From: Sycobia sp. Sy_11
Taxonomy: Eukaryota > Arthropoda > Insecta > Hymenoptera > Epichrysomallidae
Reading direction: 5' to 3'
Assembly (NCBI GenBank): GCA_018907035.1
Contig: JACCIC010000015.1
Span: 2,541,001 to 2,605,000 of the forward strand
Length of the DNA stretch: 64,000 bases
Of the stretch, positions 11,733 through 23,429 are shown piece by piece. Below the pieces are notes generated by a model. That model did no database searches and was not told where the DNA came from. It saw only the letters and a list, made by a program, of their open reading frames with translations. Positions within the stretch are counted from its first letter, which is position 1, and every line of letters begins with the position of its first letter. A program made the position numbers and the translations under genes.

Positions 11733-13018
11733 TTAGGAGTGTGAATAAGTCTTTCCCGTTTTTTGTAAGAGATAGCGCCACCAATACTGTGCGAGTATTC
11801 AATGGTTACATATGTCATAATCAAAGCTTATTCATATGTCAACAATTCCATACTAACACATTAGTTAAAATTTTTTCGCATCATAAATTTTTGATATCGT
11901 GAAAATGTCGAAATTTGAGCCGAGTCGACGTCATTTGCGGGAAGTTTCACTTTATTGGTTCAATTTGAAGAAATCTGCTGCCGAGACGCATCGATTGCTT
12001 CAGGAGGCTTATGGAGAAGGTTGTGTCGATGATTCAAGTGTTCGCGGATGGTTTCGACGCTTCAAAAGCGGTGATTTCGACGTGGAAGACAAGGAGCGTT
12101 CCGGGCGGCCGCAAATCTTTGAAGATCGAGAATTCGCGACTTTGCTTGATGAAGATTCTTGTCAAACGCAAGAAGAACTTGCTGAAGCATTGGGAGTTGG
12201 CCGAACAACCATTTCCAAGCGTTTGAAAGCCATGGGAATGATCCAAAAGCAAGGAAATTGGGTGCCGTACGAACTGAAGCTGAGAGACGTCGAACGGCGT
12301 TTTTTCACTTGCGAACAGCTGCTTCAGCGACATAAAAAAAAGGGTTTTCTGCATCGTATCGTGACTGGCGATGAAAAGTGGATACGTTACGATAATCCGA
12401 AGCGAAGAAAATCATGGGGACTACCCGGCCATGCATCATCATCGACGGCCAAGCCAAATATTCATGGCGCCAAGCTCATGCTCTGTATATGGTGGGACCA
12501 GCTAGGTGTGGTTTACTATGAGCTTCTGAAACCGAATGAAAGGATCACAGGCGAGGTCTATCGACGACAATTGATGCGTTTGAGCCGCGCACTGCGAGAA
12601 AAACGGCCACAATACTCCAACAGGCACGACAAAGTTATTTTGCAACATGACAATGCTCGCCCACATGTTGCACCGCCGGTGAAAACATACTTAGAAACGC
12701 TCAAATGGGAAGTCCTACCCCACCCGCCGTATAGTCCAGACGTTGCTCCGTCTGATTACCATCTCTTCAGATCGATGACGCATGGCCTGGCTGACCAGCA
12801 CTTCCATTCCTACGAGGAAGCCAAAAAATGGGTGGATGACTGGATAGAGGCCAAACCGGTCGAATTTTTTCGCAATGGGATTCGTATGTTGCCAGAAAGA
12901 TGGGAAAAAGTTGTAGCTAGTGATGGCCAATACTTTCAATAATTCATTTGTAACCATTTTTTCACAATAAAGGCTCAAAATTTGAAAAAAAACGGGAAAG
13001 ACATATTCACATACCTGA
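11733..13018 (+). mobile_element. Apparently full-length mariner (mauritiana-type) transposon
   Basis: Terminal inverted repeats lie at 11733-11764 (TTAGGAGTGTGAATAAGTCT...) and 12987-13018 (reverse complement TCAGGTATGTGAATATGTCT...). They match at 28 of 32 positions and share the block GTCTTTCCCG. TA flanks both ends (11731-11732 and 13019-13020), the target duplication expected of mariners. The span is 1,286 bp, the size of the canonical Mos1 element. Inside is one uninterrupted transposase gene with a complete D,D34D triad. Nothing seen here prevents it from being active, but expression and activity are unproven, and four TIR mismatches may weaken it. It landed inside the older repeat at 11458/13051. 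Confidence 0.93.
11905..12942 (+). CDS. Mariner transposase, intact, 345 aa
   Basis: This is the cut-and-paste transposase of the surrounding element; it binds the inverted repeats as a dimer and inserts into TA. The start is the ATG at 11905 (MSKFEPS), because the upstream in-frame codon at 11899 is GTG. The 345-residue length equals Mos1. Residues 1-110 form the paired helix-turn-helix DNA-binding region, including GDFDVEDKERSGRP (56-69), typical of the GRP linker. WVPYEL (119-124) corresponds to the WVPHEL dimerisation motif with His replaced by Tyr. The catalytic triad is D156 (TGDEKW), D249 (QHDNARPH) and D284 (YSPDVAPSDYH); the last two are separated by 34 residues, as required for D,D34D. 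Overall pattern, including SFLHRIVTGDEKW-like and YYELLKP blocks, points to the mauritiana subfamily. The 3' UTR has AATAAA at 12966. Subfamily placement is from motif memory, not a tree. Confidence 0.95.
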   Translation: MSKFEPSRRHLREVSLYWFNLKKSAAETHRLLQEAYGEGCVDDSSVRGWFRRFKSGDFDVEDKERSGRPQIFEDREFATLLDEDSCQTQEELAEALGVGRTTISKRLKAMGMIQKQGNWVPYELKLRDVERRFFTCEQLLQRHKKKGFLHRIVTGDEKWIRYDNPKRRKSWGLPGHASSSTAKPNIHGAKLMLCIWWDQLGVVYYELLKPNERITGEVYRRQLMRLSRALREKRPQYSNRHDKVILQHDNARPHVAPPVKTYLETLKWEVLPHPPYSPDVAPSDYHLFRSMTHGLADQHFHSYEEAKKWVDDWIEAKPVEFFRNGIRMLPERWEKVVASDGQYFQ

Positions 13019-13050
13019 TATAATATCATACTGAAATCAATAAAAGACAT

Positions 13051-13250
13051 AAAAATGATGGTTTTTTGGAATTTATCTTGGAAAATAAAATAAAATCATA
13101 ACAATATTAAAAACAAAAAAGTTAAAAATCTTCTCAAAATACATATTTTTTGTTGTATACATTTTTTTGGGTACAAGCGATATTTCTGGAGCAAATGAAA
13201 GAATTCCACCTGGGAGTCGCCTGAAATATCGGCGGTAGTGTAGTTGTCTA
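13051..13250. repeat. Dispersed repeat unit A, second copy
   Basis: This direct copy of 11458-11650 lies on the other side of the mariner (shared GCGATATTTCTGGAG, ATTCCACCTGGGAG and ATCGGCGGT blocks). It has diverged by substitutions and small indels, so the duplication is older than the mariner insertion. The following 13251-13520 holds the inverted relative of the GATTACG-type motif. Confidence 0.65.
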
Positions 13251-13519
13251 ACGTTCTATTCTCCAAATACTTAACATCGAAACTTTTGATAACAGTTTTC
13301 TGAAGAAAAACTGCTCGTAAAGAAAAAATTCATAAAACGTGTATAACATTTGTTCGAAATAGTTAAATCAATTTTTCTTATTTTCGGAGATAAGTTTATA
13401 AAACTATAATTTTTATGGTTTTCGGCGAGAAAATTTAATTTGCGTCAAAAACCATTCCGATGCTCGTAATCAGTACCCCCAAAAACATAAGTACACACAT
13501 TTTTAGTAAAATCTGATAT

Positions 13520-14182
13520 AGGCGATTTTTTGTTTTATTTGATAACAAAAAATTAATTAAAAAATAAGTATACTGAATCAAAAAATTATTAATCAAAATA
13601 CTCTATTATCAAATATCATTTAAACATAAAATTAATCAATGTTTAGTTTCTAATTTGTGATTTAGATATATGTTTAATGAGCTTTTATGTTCAGTGTTTT
13701 TCAAAAAGATAAGAGAATAGTATTTATTTATTACTTCATGTATAATAACCTAGAATTATAATATAATTATTTTGCTAACCAAGATAGGCATTAGGGAGAG
13801 TAGAGAGGAGTGGAAACTTAACTCGCTTGACATGGGAAAAGTTTATCAAAAATTAGTCGGAGATGGTAGTTCAGATTTGTCCAGTAGACGTCGCTGTCTT
13901 GTAAATCCCTGGATGGTTCTGCGTCCAACAGAGAGAGAAAGCAAAAGTCAAAGCGTAAGGGGAAGAAAAGAAGCAAGAGTAGGGGAGCAGCAATTTAACT
14001 TTCTACTCTTTCCACGCTCATTGTACACCCCCACTTTCTTTTCTTCAAATACATACATTTAAACAAGCAACCTCACAGGGTGTCGCCGCCTTGCGACCAA
14101 TTCTGCCCCGAAGTCCTGCCGTGTAATTTGACATGATTTTAGTGGATTTTCCACTCCTTCTCTTTACTGTCCCTAATAACAT
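13520..14182. other. Spacer between mariner region and RUS1-family gene
   Basis: The AT-rich sequence becomes more mixed from about 13770. An open stretch of 96 codons at 13772-14062 (plus) begins with a non-ATG codon context and has no recognisable domain, signal peptide or splice pattern. I do not call it a gene. Nothing else is seen. Confidence 0.4.
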
Positions 14183-14312
14183 GATAGAAGCGTAAAGCCC
14201 ATATAAAAAGTGTCATAACCCCACTTTGGTATGTTACTATGCCGACATGCAGATGGCACAACCATTTCCAACTGCTGACCTAGGGGTTGAGAATGAGCTT
14301 TACGCTTCTATC
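14183..14312. repeat. 130-bp fold-back element
   Basis: The ends are a 20-bp inverted repeat with one mismatch: GATAGAAGCGTAAAGCCCAT at 14183-14202, and its partner ATGAGCTTTACGCTTCTATC at 14293-14312. A shorter inner pair (ACCCC near 14217, GGGGT near 14283) extends the symmetry. Size and structure suit a miniature inverted-repeat element, but no clear target duplication flanks it. It lies about 250 bp beyond the stop codon of the minus-strand RUS1-family gene. Confidence 0.6.
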
Positions 14313-14563
14313 TTCGTTGACATATGTACTTTATAGTAAAGAAGATTGAAAAGAAACTGTCATGTTATTTGTTTATTTTTATTTCAAATTTATATTATAA
14401 AAAGAGAGCCCTTGTACTTTTTTATATCTAGATAAATAAATAAATTTTTAGAAAATAATTTTTAAAAAAATTCTTGATTTAAATACCTTTTTTATAAATC
14501 CATTTAACAACATAAATAATTTTAACAAAAGTAAAAAATAATGGAAGATAAATAAAACATAGA

Positions 14564-16691
14564 TTAATAAATTTCTTTCCATGCACCTCTCCAAGACTTA
14601 GTAGGTAATAAATTAGCTTTTACTACCCATTCTGAAATAAAAATTTATTATAATTTTTTTTGCAAAAATTCTTTTAATAAATGACAGTATTTTCAGTAAT
14701 AAATCCTTACCACTATCATTTAAAAGTTTAATAAACATATAGTATTCTTCAAAAACAAATTCATCCACTGCTGACAAAAACTCAGTGGATACTTGTGAAT
14801 CACTTTTAATGAATAGTGCAGAATATCTATTTGGAAATGTAAGTATTTTCATCATTGGATATGATGGACCACTCAACATTTTCTTTGCTAGAGATTCCTA
14901 AAAAGGTTACAATATTTAAAATTTTAAATATTTTGAGTTATTGCTATTAATGTATAATTTCATACTGGGCAAAGTCCCTTCATTTGACTAGTCAGCATTG
15001 CATAAATGCAGGAATGAAAATATGCATTTAATATATCAGTATCAGCAATATTTTTTGATAAAATTATATAAATTTTTTTTTCTTCTATATTCATCACAGG
15101 TAAATATTTTCTACGTTGAAGAAGAGTCAAGAAAAATCTAATATCTTTAGACTGTATTAAATTCTTTTTTAATATGTACTCAAATGATATGCCACATTCA
15201 ATATCAAATCCAAAAATTTTTTTAGCTGAAATAAAAATTTGTTGATTCTATTAAATACATTCCTTGTTCAGCGTATTAAAAAAATTTAGATTTTACCTGG
15301 TTTTTCTGAAAATATAAATACAGATTCACGATCATTAATAACTGATACATTAGAAATACTGTGATAAAGAATGTAATCCTCAATAATTAAACATAAACGA
15401 TCTTCATTTAATGTATTTATTTGTAAAGATGTCACAGCGAAGTAATTTGAAACAACATGAATTATGACTAGCAAAACACATAAATACATATAAAATCTAC
15501 AATATAGAAAGTAAGAAAAGTATTAGTTAACTATTTATAAAATTATTATAGACTTGTTACTTACGATTCATGGACAAATAAAAGTATTAAAATTCCAATT
15601 ATAGATCCAACTAAATTTACAAGTGTTCCTTGACTATGTTCTTTTGCTGATAGATCAGCCATGTTATCTTTGATTGACTAAAAATAATTGAAACATCATA
15701 ATCAATGGTTTATATTGCGGCAGCTACAGTTTTTTAGGTTTTCTATGAATTATTTATTGTAACTTATTAATAATCATTATGATTTAAATAATAAAGATCA
15801 AGCATATAAGAATGATTAAAAAATAATACAAACATGATGTTGTAATATGGCTGTTCGAGTTGCACCACCAGCAATACCAACTATGGCTTTCATTCCAGTT
15901 GTAAGGCATAAAGTGTATGAGGATAATGTAGATATGTATGGCACAATTACTTCAATTGACATGGCAAGATCATTTAAAACATCTGCAAATAGCCTCCACT
16001 TTTTACACTGACTGCCCAAATTATTTCTAAAATACAAATTAAAATATTAAAACAAAAAAAAATTGTCTTATTGCTAATGGATAATTAATGATTAAAGAAT
16101 AATTTAAAAGATGTTTTATTATATTCATTATAAACATTTATTAGTACCCTTGCCACCAAGCAAACATTATCCTTCCAACCATTCCTGTTCCATCTTTTAG
16201 AATCCATGTTATCGCAGCTGCTAAAGGAGTTGCTGTTGATACTCCAACACCAACACCTTTCATTATTGAATGCGTAGTCAATGTACTATTGACAGTGCTT
16301 GCAAAGGCCTTAAAAATTTACATATTATATGACTAGATTACAGTTTGAGAGTAGTACAAAGTATTTGAATATTGATAAAGAAATCATACACACTTGAAGG
16401 GTATCCCAAATTTGGTATGACACATAATCTTTCTGCACACTGTCAGGAAAACCTTGAGGTAAGAAAACTTCCCTGAAAAAGGAATATGTCAAGGATTCCG
16501 AAAATTTTGCCCCTCTTATTGGTTTAAAATTCGTTACATGTGGTTTATCTAATAAAAACAAGTAAAGTAAACAGTTATTTGAACAGAGTATATAGCAAAT
16601 ATTTAAATATCTTACCGGATGATTTTTTAAATAATATGTTATGTTTAATAAATCCATCACTTTCGTTATATTCTATTTTATCATTAAACAT
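14564..16691 (-). CDS. RUSF1: RUS1-family protein (DUF647), RUSF1/C16orf58 homologue, 9 exons
   Basis: Nine exons join in frame with GT-AG introns: 16691-16616, 16548-16394, 16308-16148, 16026-15834, 15677-15565, 15496-15297, 15225-14966, 14897-14711 and 14631-14564. The product is 470 residues, against about 468 in human RUSF1. The start is the first ATG after an in-frame stop. Family hallmarks, in order, are FLPQGFPDSV (about 55-65), YQIWDTLQAFAS, GVGVGVSTATPLAAAITW, LKDGTGMVGRIMFAWWQG, CKKWRLFADVLNDLAM, VGIAGGATRTAILQHH, DNMADLSAKEHSQGTLVNL, several hydrophobic segments, TLNEDRL and a C-terminal EWVVKANLLPTKSWRGAW. The protein is predicted to be membrane-associated; plant RUS1/RUS2 act in root UV-B sensing and vitamin B6-linked growth, while the animal role is poorly defined. 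All splice junctions keep frame, so the gene looks intact. An NRF-1-like motif lies upstream at 16864-16871. The remaining doubt concerns the N-terminal start. Confidence 0.93.
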
Positions 16692-16863
16692 TCTAATAAG
16701 TATTGATTCATGTAATTTAATTCTTTGAGTAAGGATTTCCCATTCCCCTAATCCCCATAAGATAAGATAAGGTTCTATTTATTACGTCGCGGAAGTAAAT
16801 AAAAAGAGAAAGAAAATCACGAATCTAAGCATCTAATATATAAGCAGAAAAGTAGAAACAATA

Positions 16864-16871
16864 CGCATGCG
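16864..16871. promoter_or_regulatory. NRF-1/Ewg-like palindrome upstream of RUSF1
   Basis: The palindrome CGCATGCG, in context ACGCATGCGCAA, sits about 170 bp upstream of the RUSF1 start codon in otherwise AT-rich DNA. It matches the core of the NRF-1 (insect Erect wing) site, common in CpG-containing housekeeping promoters. Binding is inferred. Confidence 0.45.
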
Positions 16872-17249
16872 CAAAAAGACAGCTGTTAATGTTGGTTACG
16901 CGCGGGTTTCCATCATAAGGTATTGAGAAGTTCACCGCGTTTAAGACCAGTTAAGGCAAAAGTGTGCCACCAAGCAACACAGTTTATAAGCTTATTTAAG
17001 TTATATAGTTTTAAGTTATTAAGCCATATAATTAGTAAACCATAATTAGTTAAATAATTAGTAAAATAAGTTATATAATAGTAAACATTGTGTAAAAACA
17101 AAATAAGTTAACCTAAACTACATAAGCAAGTAGAGTCAAGGATTTTTTTTAAAAAAACACAGATACTTTAGTCATATTTATTTGATCAGAGCACGAAGAA
17201 AATAAATATGTTTTTAAGATATTTAAGAGCAGAGATATTTCGCGTTTTC

Positions 17250-19337
17250 CGGTATTTGTAGATTTAGTAGCATTTTTAGAGAGACGAGCTCAATCTTTAT
17301 TAGTAATACATTCTGACAGAGACGATAAGAAGTCTGCTCATACATCTAATACAAATATCAGTTCGCGAAGAATTCACCATTCGCAGTCATTGCAACCAGC
17401 TACCACGTCGAAATGCGCGCTTTGCTCGGGGAACCACTTTATTACTCGCTGCCCCGCCATTATTGCAAAAAAGGCATACGATCGTCAATATGACGTGTGA
17501 TCTTTAAGACCATGTTTTCACTGTTTCGGCGTCCATAAGAGCAAAAATTACTCGTCTAATTACCGTTGCAAAGTATGCAAGGAGAAGCATCATTTCCTGC
17601 TCCATTATAAAAATGTTGATGGTCACAATCGCGGCACTTTCAAAGAAGCTTCAGTAGACAAGGCTGAAATTGCGACAACATCGCATATAAAGTCACAGGT
17701 AGCTCGATAGAACAGTGAATTTTAATTGCGGGTTAATACTTGTCGCGCCAATGGTAATAAAAACAAATGCTCGTTCGTGGTCCGCAAACAGAGCTCGGAA
17801 GCAACATTTATCTAAATCTAAGTGGAATCCGAGGCTATCAAGCTGGAATCGTCAAGCACGGAATATTGCTTCAAATTCAGTCGTGCAGATGCAGATATTA
17901 AACTCGAACTTCACGCGTTTGTATTTCCATGGCTTAAGTCAGAATTACCAGCTCGTAATCTTGTTGAGTTCGATCTCGGTCAGTTAGAAAATCTGCTGCT
18001 CGCTGATCCTCAAATTTATCAGAAATCCATCGTCGGATAGTTTTAGTTTTAGATGCTCTGGACAGCAAGCTAGTGCGATGAAGTTCACTAAGCGCACAAT
18101 GTATTCGGAAATTGCACGTTTATTTGATCCTTTGGGTTGACTTGCATCTATAATCGTGATCGTGAAAATATTTATGCAGGATTTGGGAATTAAGAAATGC
18201 GATTGGCATAAGCCCTTATCAGCGTAAATTTGTAAAAAATGGCAAATCTATTGTCCATCATTATCGATATTCCCTAATTTGCTTATAAATAGCTGGCTCG
18301 GTTGGTCGCATGGAATATTGTGCGAAATTCATGGGTTCGTTGACTCTTCCTTTCGCGCTTATGCAGCAATCGTTTATTTGCGAATCGATCTTGGAAATGG
18401 CAATTACCGCGTGTCGTTATGACGAGCTGAAAAGAAAATCGCCCCGGTCAAGACGGTGAAAGTACAGAATTTAGAACTTTGTGGTGCCATTATCCTTGCA
18501 GAGCCTGTAACATATTTGCAACGGTTAGAATTTTTACAAAAAGTACCTATTTGTTTATCGTCTGACAGCCATAATGTGCTTATATGGCTTAAAAAGCACC
18601 CATGTCACTGGCGAATGTTCGTTACTAATCGCGTGTCGTTAATACAGATATAACTTTCTTCCGCTGTGTCGGCATACGTTTCAACAAAGCAAAATTTGGC
18701 TGATTTAGCTATGCGTGGGACGACGCCTGTGGAGTTGCAGTTAACTGAGTTATTGAGGCACGGGCCATCCGTCGCTCGCTTCATTTTCTGAAAACTGGTC
18801 CCAGACACCGGTAGTTCCAGCGGTATACCAGCAACATGCTGGTTCAAGCATTATCGAGTCAATATTTCTGACAAAATTTACAGAACAGACATTATTTGTG
18901 ACAGTATGGTACATACGACTGTTCCTGTAACTCCGACGACGCAAAGCCGGAGAGGTTCCGCTACCGAAAGTGCTGACGTCGGCTGAACGAAATTACGCCC
19001 GACAAATTTTCAAAAGAAATTGTGCTTTTGAGATGGCTTTTAAAATGGTGCGATTCGAGTGTGAATTTCGCCATTGAACAATTAGTTCTGTTGAAAGACA
19101 ACAAACGTCCTGCATCCAAATGGCCTTTAGAAGGTATCTTCGAAATTTATTTCAGTGCCAACGGCTTAGTACCTATAGTCACAATCAAAATGGCGACAAG
19201 CACACTTCGTCGACGCATTGCTTGCCTAACGCCTCTAACCTTGAAATGTCCGAAAGATATAGAAGATAATACCTAGTAACAATTGGAATTTATTTTGATG
19301 TGGTCACTTTTCATCCAGAGGACGAAGGCGCGCGGAA
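17250..19337 (+). mobile_element. Second BEL/Pao retrotransposon, degenerate and internally deleted
   Basis: Gag zinc knuckles CALCSGNHFITRCP (about 17412), CFHCFGVHKSKNYSSNYRC and CKVCKEKHHFLLHYKN (to about 17610) are followed by a pre-RT segment LESSSTEYCFKFSRADADIK (about 17830) and LADPQIYQKSIVG. An RNase H-side segment EIARLFDPLG...IFMQDLGI (about 18110) and LSSDSHNVLIWLKKHPCHWR...VTNRVSLIQ (18558-18650) come next. An integrase C-terminal segment LLKDNKRPASKWPLEGIFEI (about 19090) ends in LTPL. The RT palm and integrase core are missing, and stops and shifts are frequent. A purine-rich stretch precedes TGTTCGCAGC at 19338, a plausible 3' LTR start. The knuckle sequences differ from the BEL copy at 6.4 kb, so this is a separate lineage. 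Confidence 0.85.
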
Positions 19338-19680
19338 TGTTCGCAGCAGTTGCGCTCCGCACGTACCATTTATGAAGATTTATGGCGATGCACATTTCCC
19401 GTAAGAAAAAGAAAATATATTTAGAGAGAGCGATCTAGGAAAAAAATATTATAATATATATTTTCTATAACGAATCGGCGACAGCTTCAAAACATTTATG
19501 CTGATAAACGCTCCTTTGTATTCGGCACGTACGGAGTTCGAGGAGCAGTTACGCCGCAAGGCGAAGGCGGAATGACTGTCCATCACCTTCAAGCACCCGC
19601 GTGACCCCGTGAAAGTGCCCGCGCGGACTTTACATGGTAGCCTGACCCCCTATAATATCCTGATTGGATCTCAGCCGAAA
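19338..19680 (+). repeat. Possible 3' LTR of second BEL element
   Basis: BEL LTRs often begin TGTTCG just after a purine-rich tract. Here GGACGAAGGCGCGCGGAA precedes TGTTCGCAGC. No matching 5' LTR was found, so the far edge is unknown. A GC-richer stretch at 19520-19640 may be part of the LTR or another relic. Confidence 0.4.
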
Positions 19681-19686
19681 AATGTA

Positions 19687-19688
<2 letters not shown>

Positions 19689-19743
<55 letters not shown>
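19689..19743. repeat. (GT)n microsatellite
   Basis: This is a perfect GT run following the BEL remnant. Confidence 0.95.
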
Positions 19744-19744
<1 letters not shown>

Positions 19745-19873
19745 TTTTGTAATTACGTAATCGAAAGATTTCCTGTCGGTCCTTGCGGATTCAGGAACGC
19801 TCTACCACAGGAGTAGCGATGGAACGATCCGTTATGCTGTTAGAAGACGACGTGGTCCTCTGAAGTATTGTCG

Positions 19874-19917
<44 letters not shown>
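19874..19917. repeat. (CT)n microsatellite
   Basis: This is a CT run with a single early interruption (TTTC). Confidence 0.95.
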
Positions 19918-19920
<3 letters not shown>

Positions 19921-20109
19921 CTCAGATCGGCAATGTCGGCGGCTTCACGGTTTTGTATTGAGACGTCGGAGCCGTGAAACGCCTAGGAATAAAGGGCAAT
20001 ACCTTCTTGCGCGTTTGTATGTATTCCGCGATCGTCTCTCTAACAACAAGCATCACCGACAAGCCTATGACCGTACATCAGTAAATTGTAGCCTTGGTTA
20101 TAACAGATT

Positions 20110-22530
20110 ATATAATTTTTAAAATATCATAATCGTATATAGTATAATAACATATATTAAAATATTAGTTCAAATGATATTTTCTAAAAAAAAGTATAGA
20201 TGGCATATAATACTCGGCATATATATTAGGTGCTGCCATAGCGGTTCCACTTCATTTCTTTTTCGTTTTGGTAAACACTAGCTGAACGGTAATTTTATTA
20301 ATTTATTAATTAATTCATAGTAACAGTAGAATGAACTTGACTCTTTATTTGTAAACGATTTATACTCATAAAATTACAAGAAAATTTCTCAAAAAATTAG
20401 TCTGGCCGTTAACTTCATATCAAGTTTCGGTTTTTTTTACGTAAATAAAATCTTTAGAATTATAAATACGAAATGTTAACATCTGTCAAATTAATTAGTT
20501 TAAAGTTGAATAACTTCATAATGGTATCAGTATTAATTCTATTTTCCACCGTTATCTTAATCTCAACCAAATATTAATTAATATTCGTTCTAGTATTTAA
20601 CATTCAAGTTTACCGTCCGTACGAAGTACAATGAAGAATTTCTCTTCCTATGAACTTCAATTGCGTTCAATGAAATCATTGTAACTATGTTAATGTCAAT
20701 TGAGCTATAGAACTGCTTTCCATATATCTTTTGAAACTGGTCTCTTTTTCAAGCTTTGAAAGATTATCATTCATTACTTATCTCCTAAAGTCAAAAATTC
20801 TCATTGCTGTGAGATATTATACCTATCTCTGGCTTGTATGAATCCTCAAAACTGGTTGAATAAATAGTTAACCAACTAACAAGGAGAACATCGTATTACC
20901 GGAGAACTTCATTAAATGAAACATATATTTTAATATTAGAAAAAATCAAGACGTATTTTTTTTTTATTCAAATAGGTCCAACTTTCTTTATTTTCAACTA
21001 ATATTGTGTTTTAGAATAATTTTTAATATCGTACACAGTTTTCTTGATTTTATTTTTCCATTTTGAATGTTTTTTACTGTATTCTAAATATATTTTTTTA
21101 TCATAAAATATCATTTTCTATAGCTTTCTATTTTTATATACTATTTATTTTTACAACGTTTGATAAAATTTACTCATTTTTAACATTTTAAATTTAAAAT
21201 TTTACATCTATTACTTTTACATATATTTTACATCTATTGCTAAAATGAGTGTCCACGTGTGTAAATATAGGTCCTTCAAAGGGTTCTTAGAAACTGAATT
21301 CTTTTATTTTGATAAATTGTATACATAGGTATTCTACATAGGTATACCTACAAGTTAAAATTATTAAACAATCTGTATGTAACATTTGTTCGACTTTAGT
21401 AGTATTGTGTAAGATTAAAAGCTACGTAGAAACGTATTATGCAGACTATGGTATTAATTTTTTCATTAGTTTGATTATTGTTAAGGCAAGGTATTTTTTA
21501 AAATTAAAATAATCTCTATGAAAAACTGCTTTTTTTCACAAAAATTTTTTTATACAGAGTCCTATGATTTCTCCTAAATATGAGTATTTTTAAATGTCGC
21601 AACGATTATTCGATGCATTATTTTTTAAAAAATTAAATCCATAACATAAATTATTATTTTTGTCACTCGAAAGATTATTTTTTAATGTATGCATAATTAA
21701 TGGTACAATTGCATTTTGGTACTAAGATGAAGTCGTCAATTTCTTGGAGCCTTCTTAAATGTTTTCCTAATTCCTATGTTTTATAACTTTTATAGTTTTA
21801 TTTCATACTTATTCATTTTTAATGTTATAGTTGCTTAAAGTACTACTCTGTTAACTTAAATTTACTGAATTATTTATTGATTCTTTGGATTCGGCGCATT
21901 CATTGTTACGTAATATTTGTACAATTATCATGCAATAATGTACTAACAAGTGTCCCATAAAATTGGCTTATATATTAATCAAGCTGAATTGTATGCATCT
22001 GCTCATTATGTGAAATTTATCCGTAGTTGCCTGTATATTAAAAAATTTTGAATTACATTTACGCACCGCCGGTATTGTTAGCTTTACTTACTTTTTACTA
22101 AGATGCACACTATTCACTAGCACTGTCACTATGTATGTCTGTCTCGGTCTGTCTGTCTCCCCCCCCCCCTCTATCTCTCTCTCTGTGTGTATACATGCAT
22201 ACAATATGCATACCAGCACTTGGTTATCATTATTTTCATGTCGTTTTATTCAGATTTATTTAAAATATGCGTTGGCTTGATTGGTAAAATAAAGAATCCG
22301 CAATTCTGTTGTCCCTGACGAGTTTATAAAAGCAGCGACAGATGAACCTCAGCGTCCAGTAAATTGGAATGGTAAAATATATAAGTAGGTTTTTATAAAT
22401 ATATTTATTATTTTTAATTTTAATCAAAAATTGTTTTAAGTAATGTATGTGTTCTGAAATATATAGATCGTTATACAATTAGCGATAACTAACTAATGGA
22501 GTTATTTTAAATTAAATTCAAAAAGCTTCC
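20110..22530. other. AT-rich spacer, no gene recognised
   Basis: No open frames with domains, splice structures or RNA genes were seen. A small pyrimidine/purine simple repeat, including a C run and TCTC/TGTG, lies at about 22136-22192. Confidence 0.5.
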
Positions 22531-22959
22531 GTTCCAAAATCGTCAACATATTATCCGGACTCTTCTCTGTCGCGATACAGATTGCTAATGATGGCAATGC
22601 CAGCCTTAGTCTTACAGCAGAGCTGAGTTAGAAGGTGATTAGCCGACCTGCTACGATTTATATTTGTATTTCTTCGATATAGCCTCGCGAAAGGTTGGAT
22701 GGGCTCCGGAACAGATCACATACCGGCGGCTGTCCGAATTCGCTTGACTTTTATAGAGGGAACACTTATTTGCATATATATTGTATCTGAAACTGATGCC
22801 CCAGCCTGGTATCCACACTACCCATCTCGATAGCAACAGACACTATGAGGACCATATCAATTACATCAACGGTACCTATCACGCAACGATGGACTCTACA
22901 ATTCACCAAGCTCACTCTCAGAAGCTCAGTTTTGAGAAACTCACAGGCAGCAACTTCAG

Positions 22960-23420
22960 CGATACTGCTCAACTATGAAGGTTTTGTTCATTTTTACCTC
23001 CGGCATGCCTTGATAAGCCAGCAATTTGCTTCTAAGGGTCCCATTCACTTCTTTCTCCCTCGTACAGTAACTCAGCCCTCTGACTCCAGACTCCTTCTGG
23101 AGGTCAATTCTCTGACATTTCCAATCTGATTGGAAATATTTCAATAATCGTCCTCCGGTTTTGGAGTTTGCTCTTGCTGAATTCTATCCACAACTTTCCT
23201 GCCTTTATACGACGGATAAATTATGTATCCGTATCAGTCCTCAAACTTGGTCCCTTCATCGATAGCTCCTAGAACGTCTACGAAGGTCTTAACCGTAGCC
23301 GGTCTGATGATTACGGTATCCAGTTTTGCTCTCTTCTTTGTTTTTTTCCTTTGACCGTTTGTTGTTAAGCTCCCGTATGTTCAATTATTTCAGCAGCGTT
23401 TTGATTCCGATTACTATTTT
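22960..23420 (-). pseudogene. Possible LINE (R1/Jockey-like) ORF1 relic
   Basis: On the minus strand a lysine-rich stretch (NNKRSKEKNKEESKTGYRNH) near 23380-23320 is followed by LDTVIIRPATVKTFVDVLGAI at about 23311-23250. A basic linker then VIIRP...TFVDVLG resembles the start of the conserved Gag-like domain in R1/Jockey ORF1 proteins (AVLIRPxxGKTYAEVL). Downstream, frames break with stops and no zinc knuckles were identified. The call rests on one short motif and could be wrong. Confidence 0.35.
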
Positions 23421-23429
23421 TATATTATT

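Noticed and set aside
12034..12354. Antisense and alternate-frame open stretches within the mariner transposase
   Set aside because: They are shadows of the intact transposase with no recognisable domain.
13772..14062. 96-codon open stretch on the plus strand
   Set aside because: There is no ATG-based start that makes sense, no domain, no signal peptide and no splice logic.
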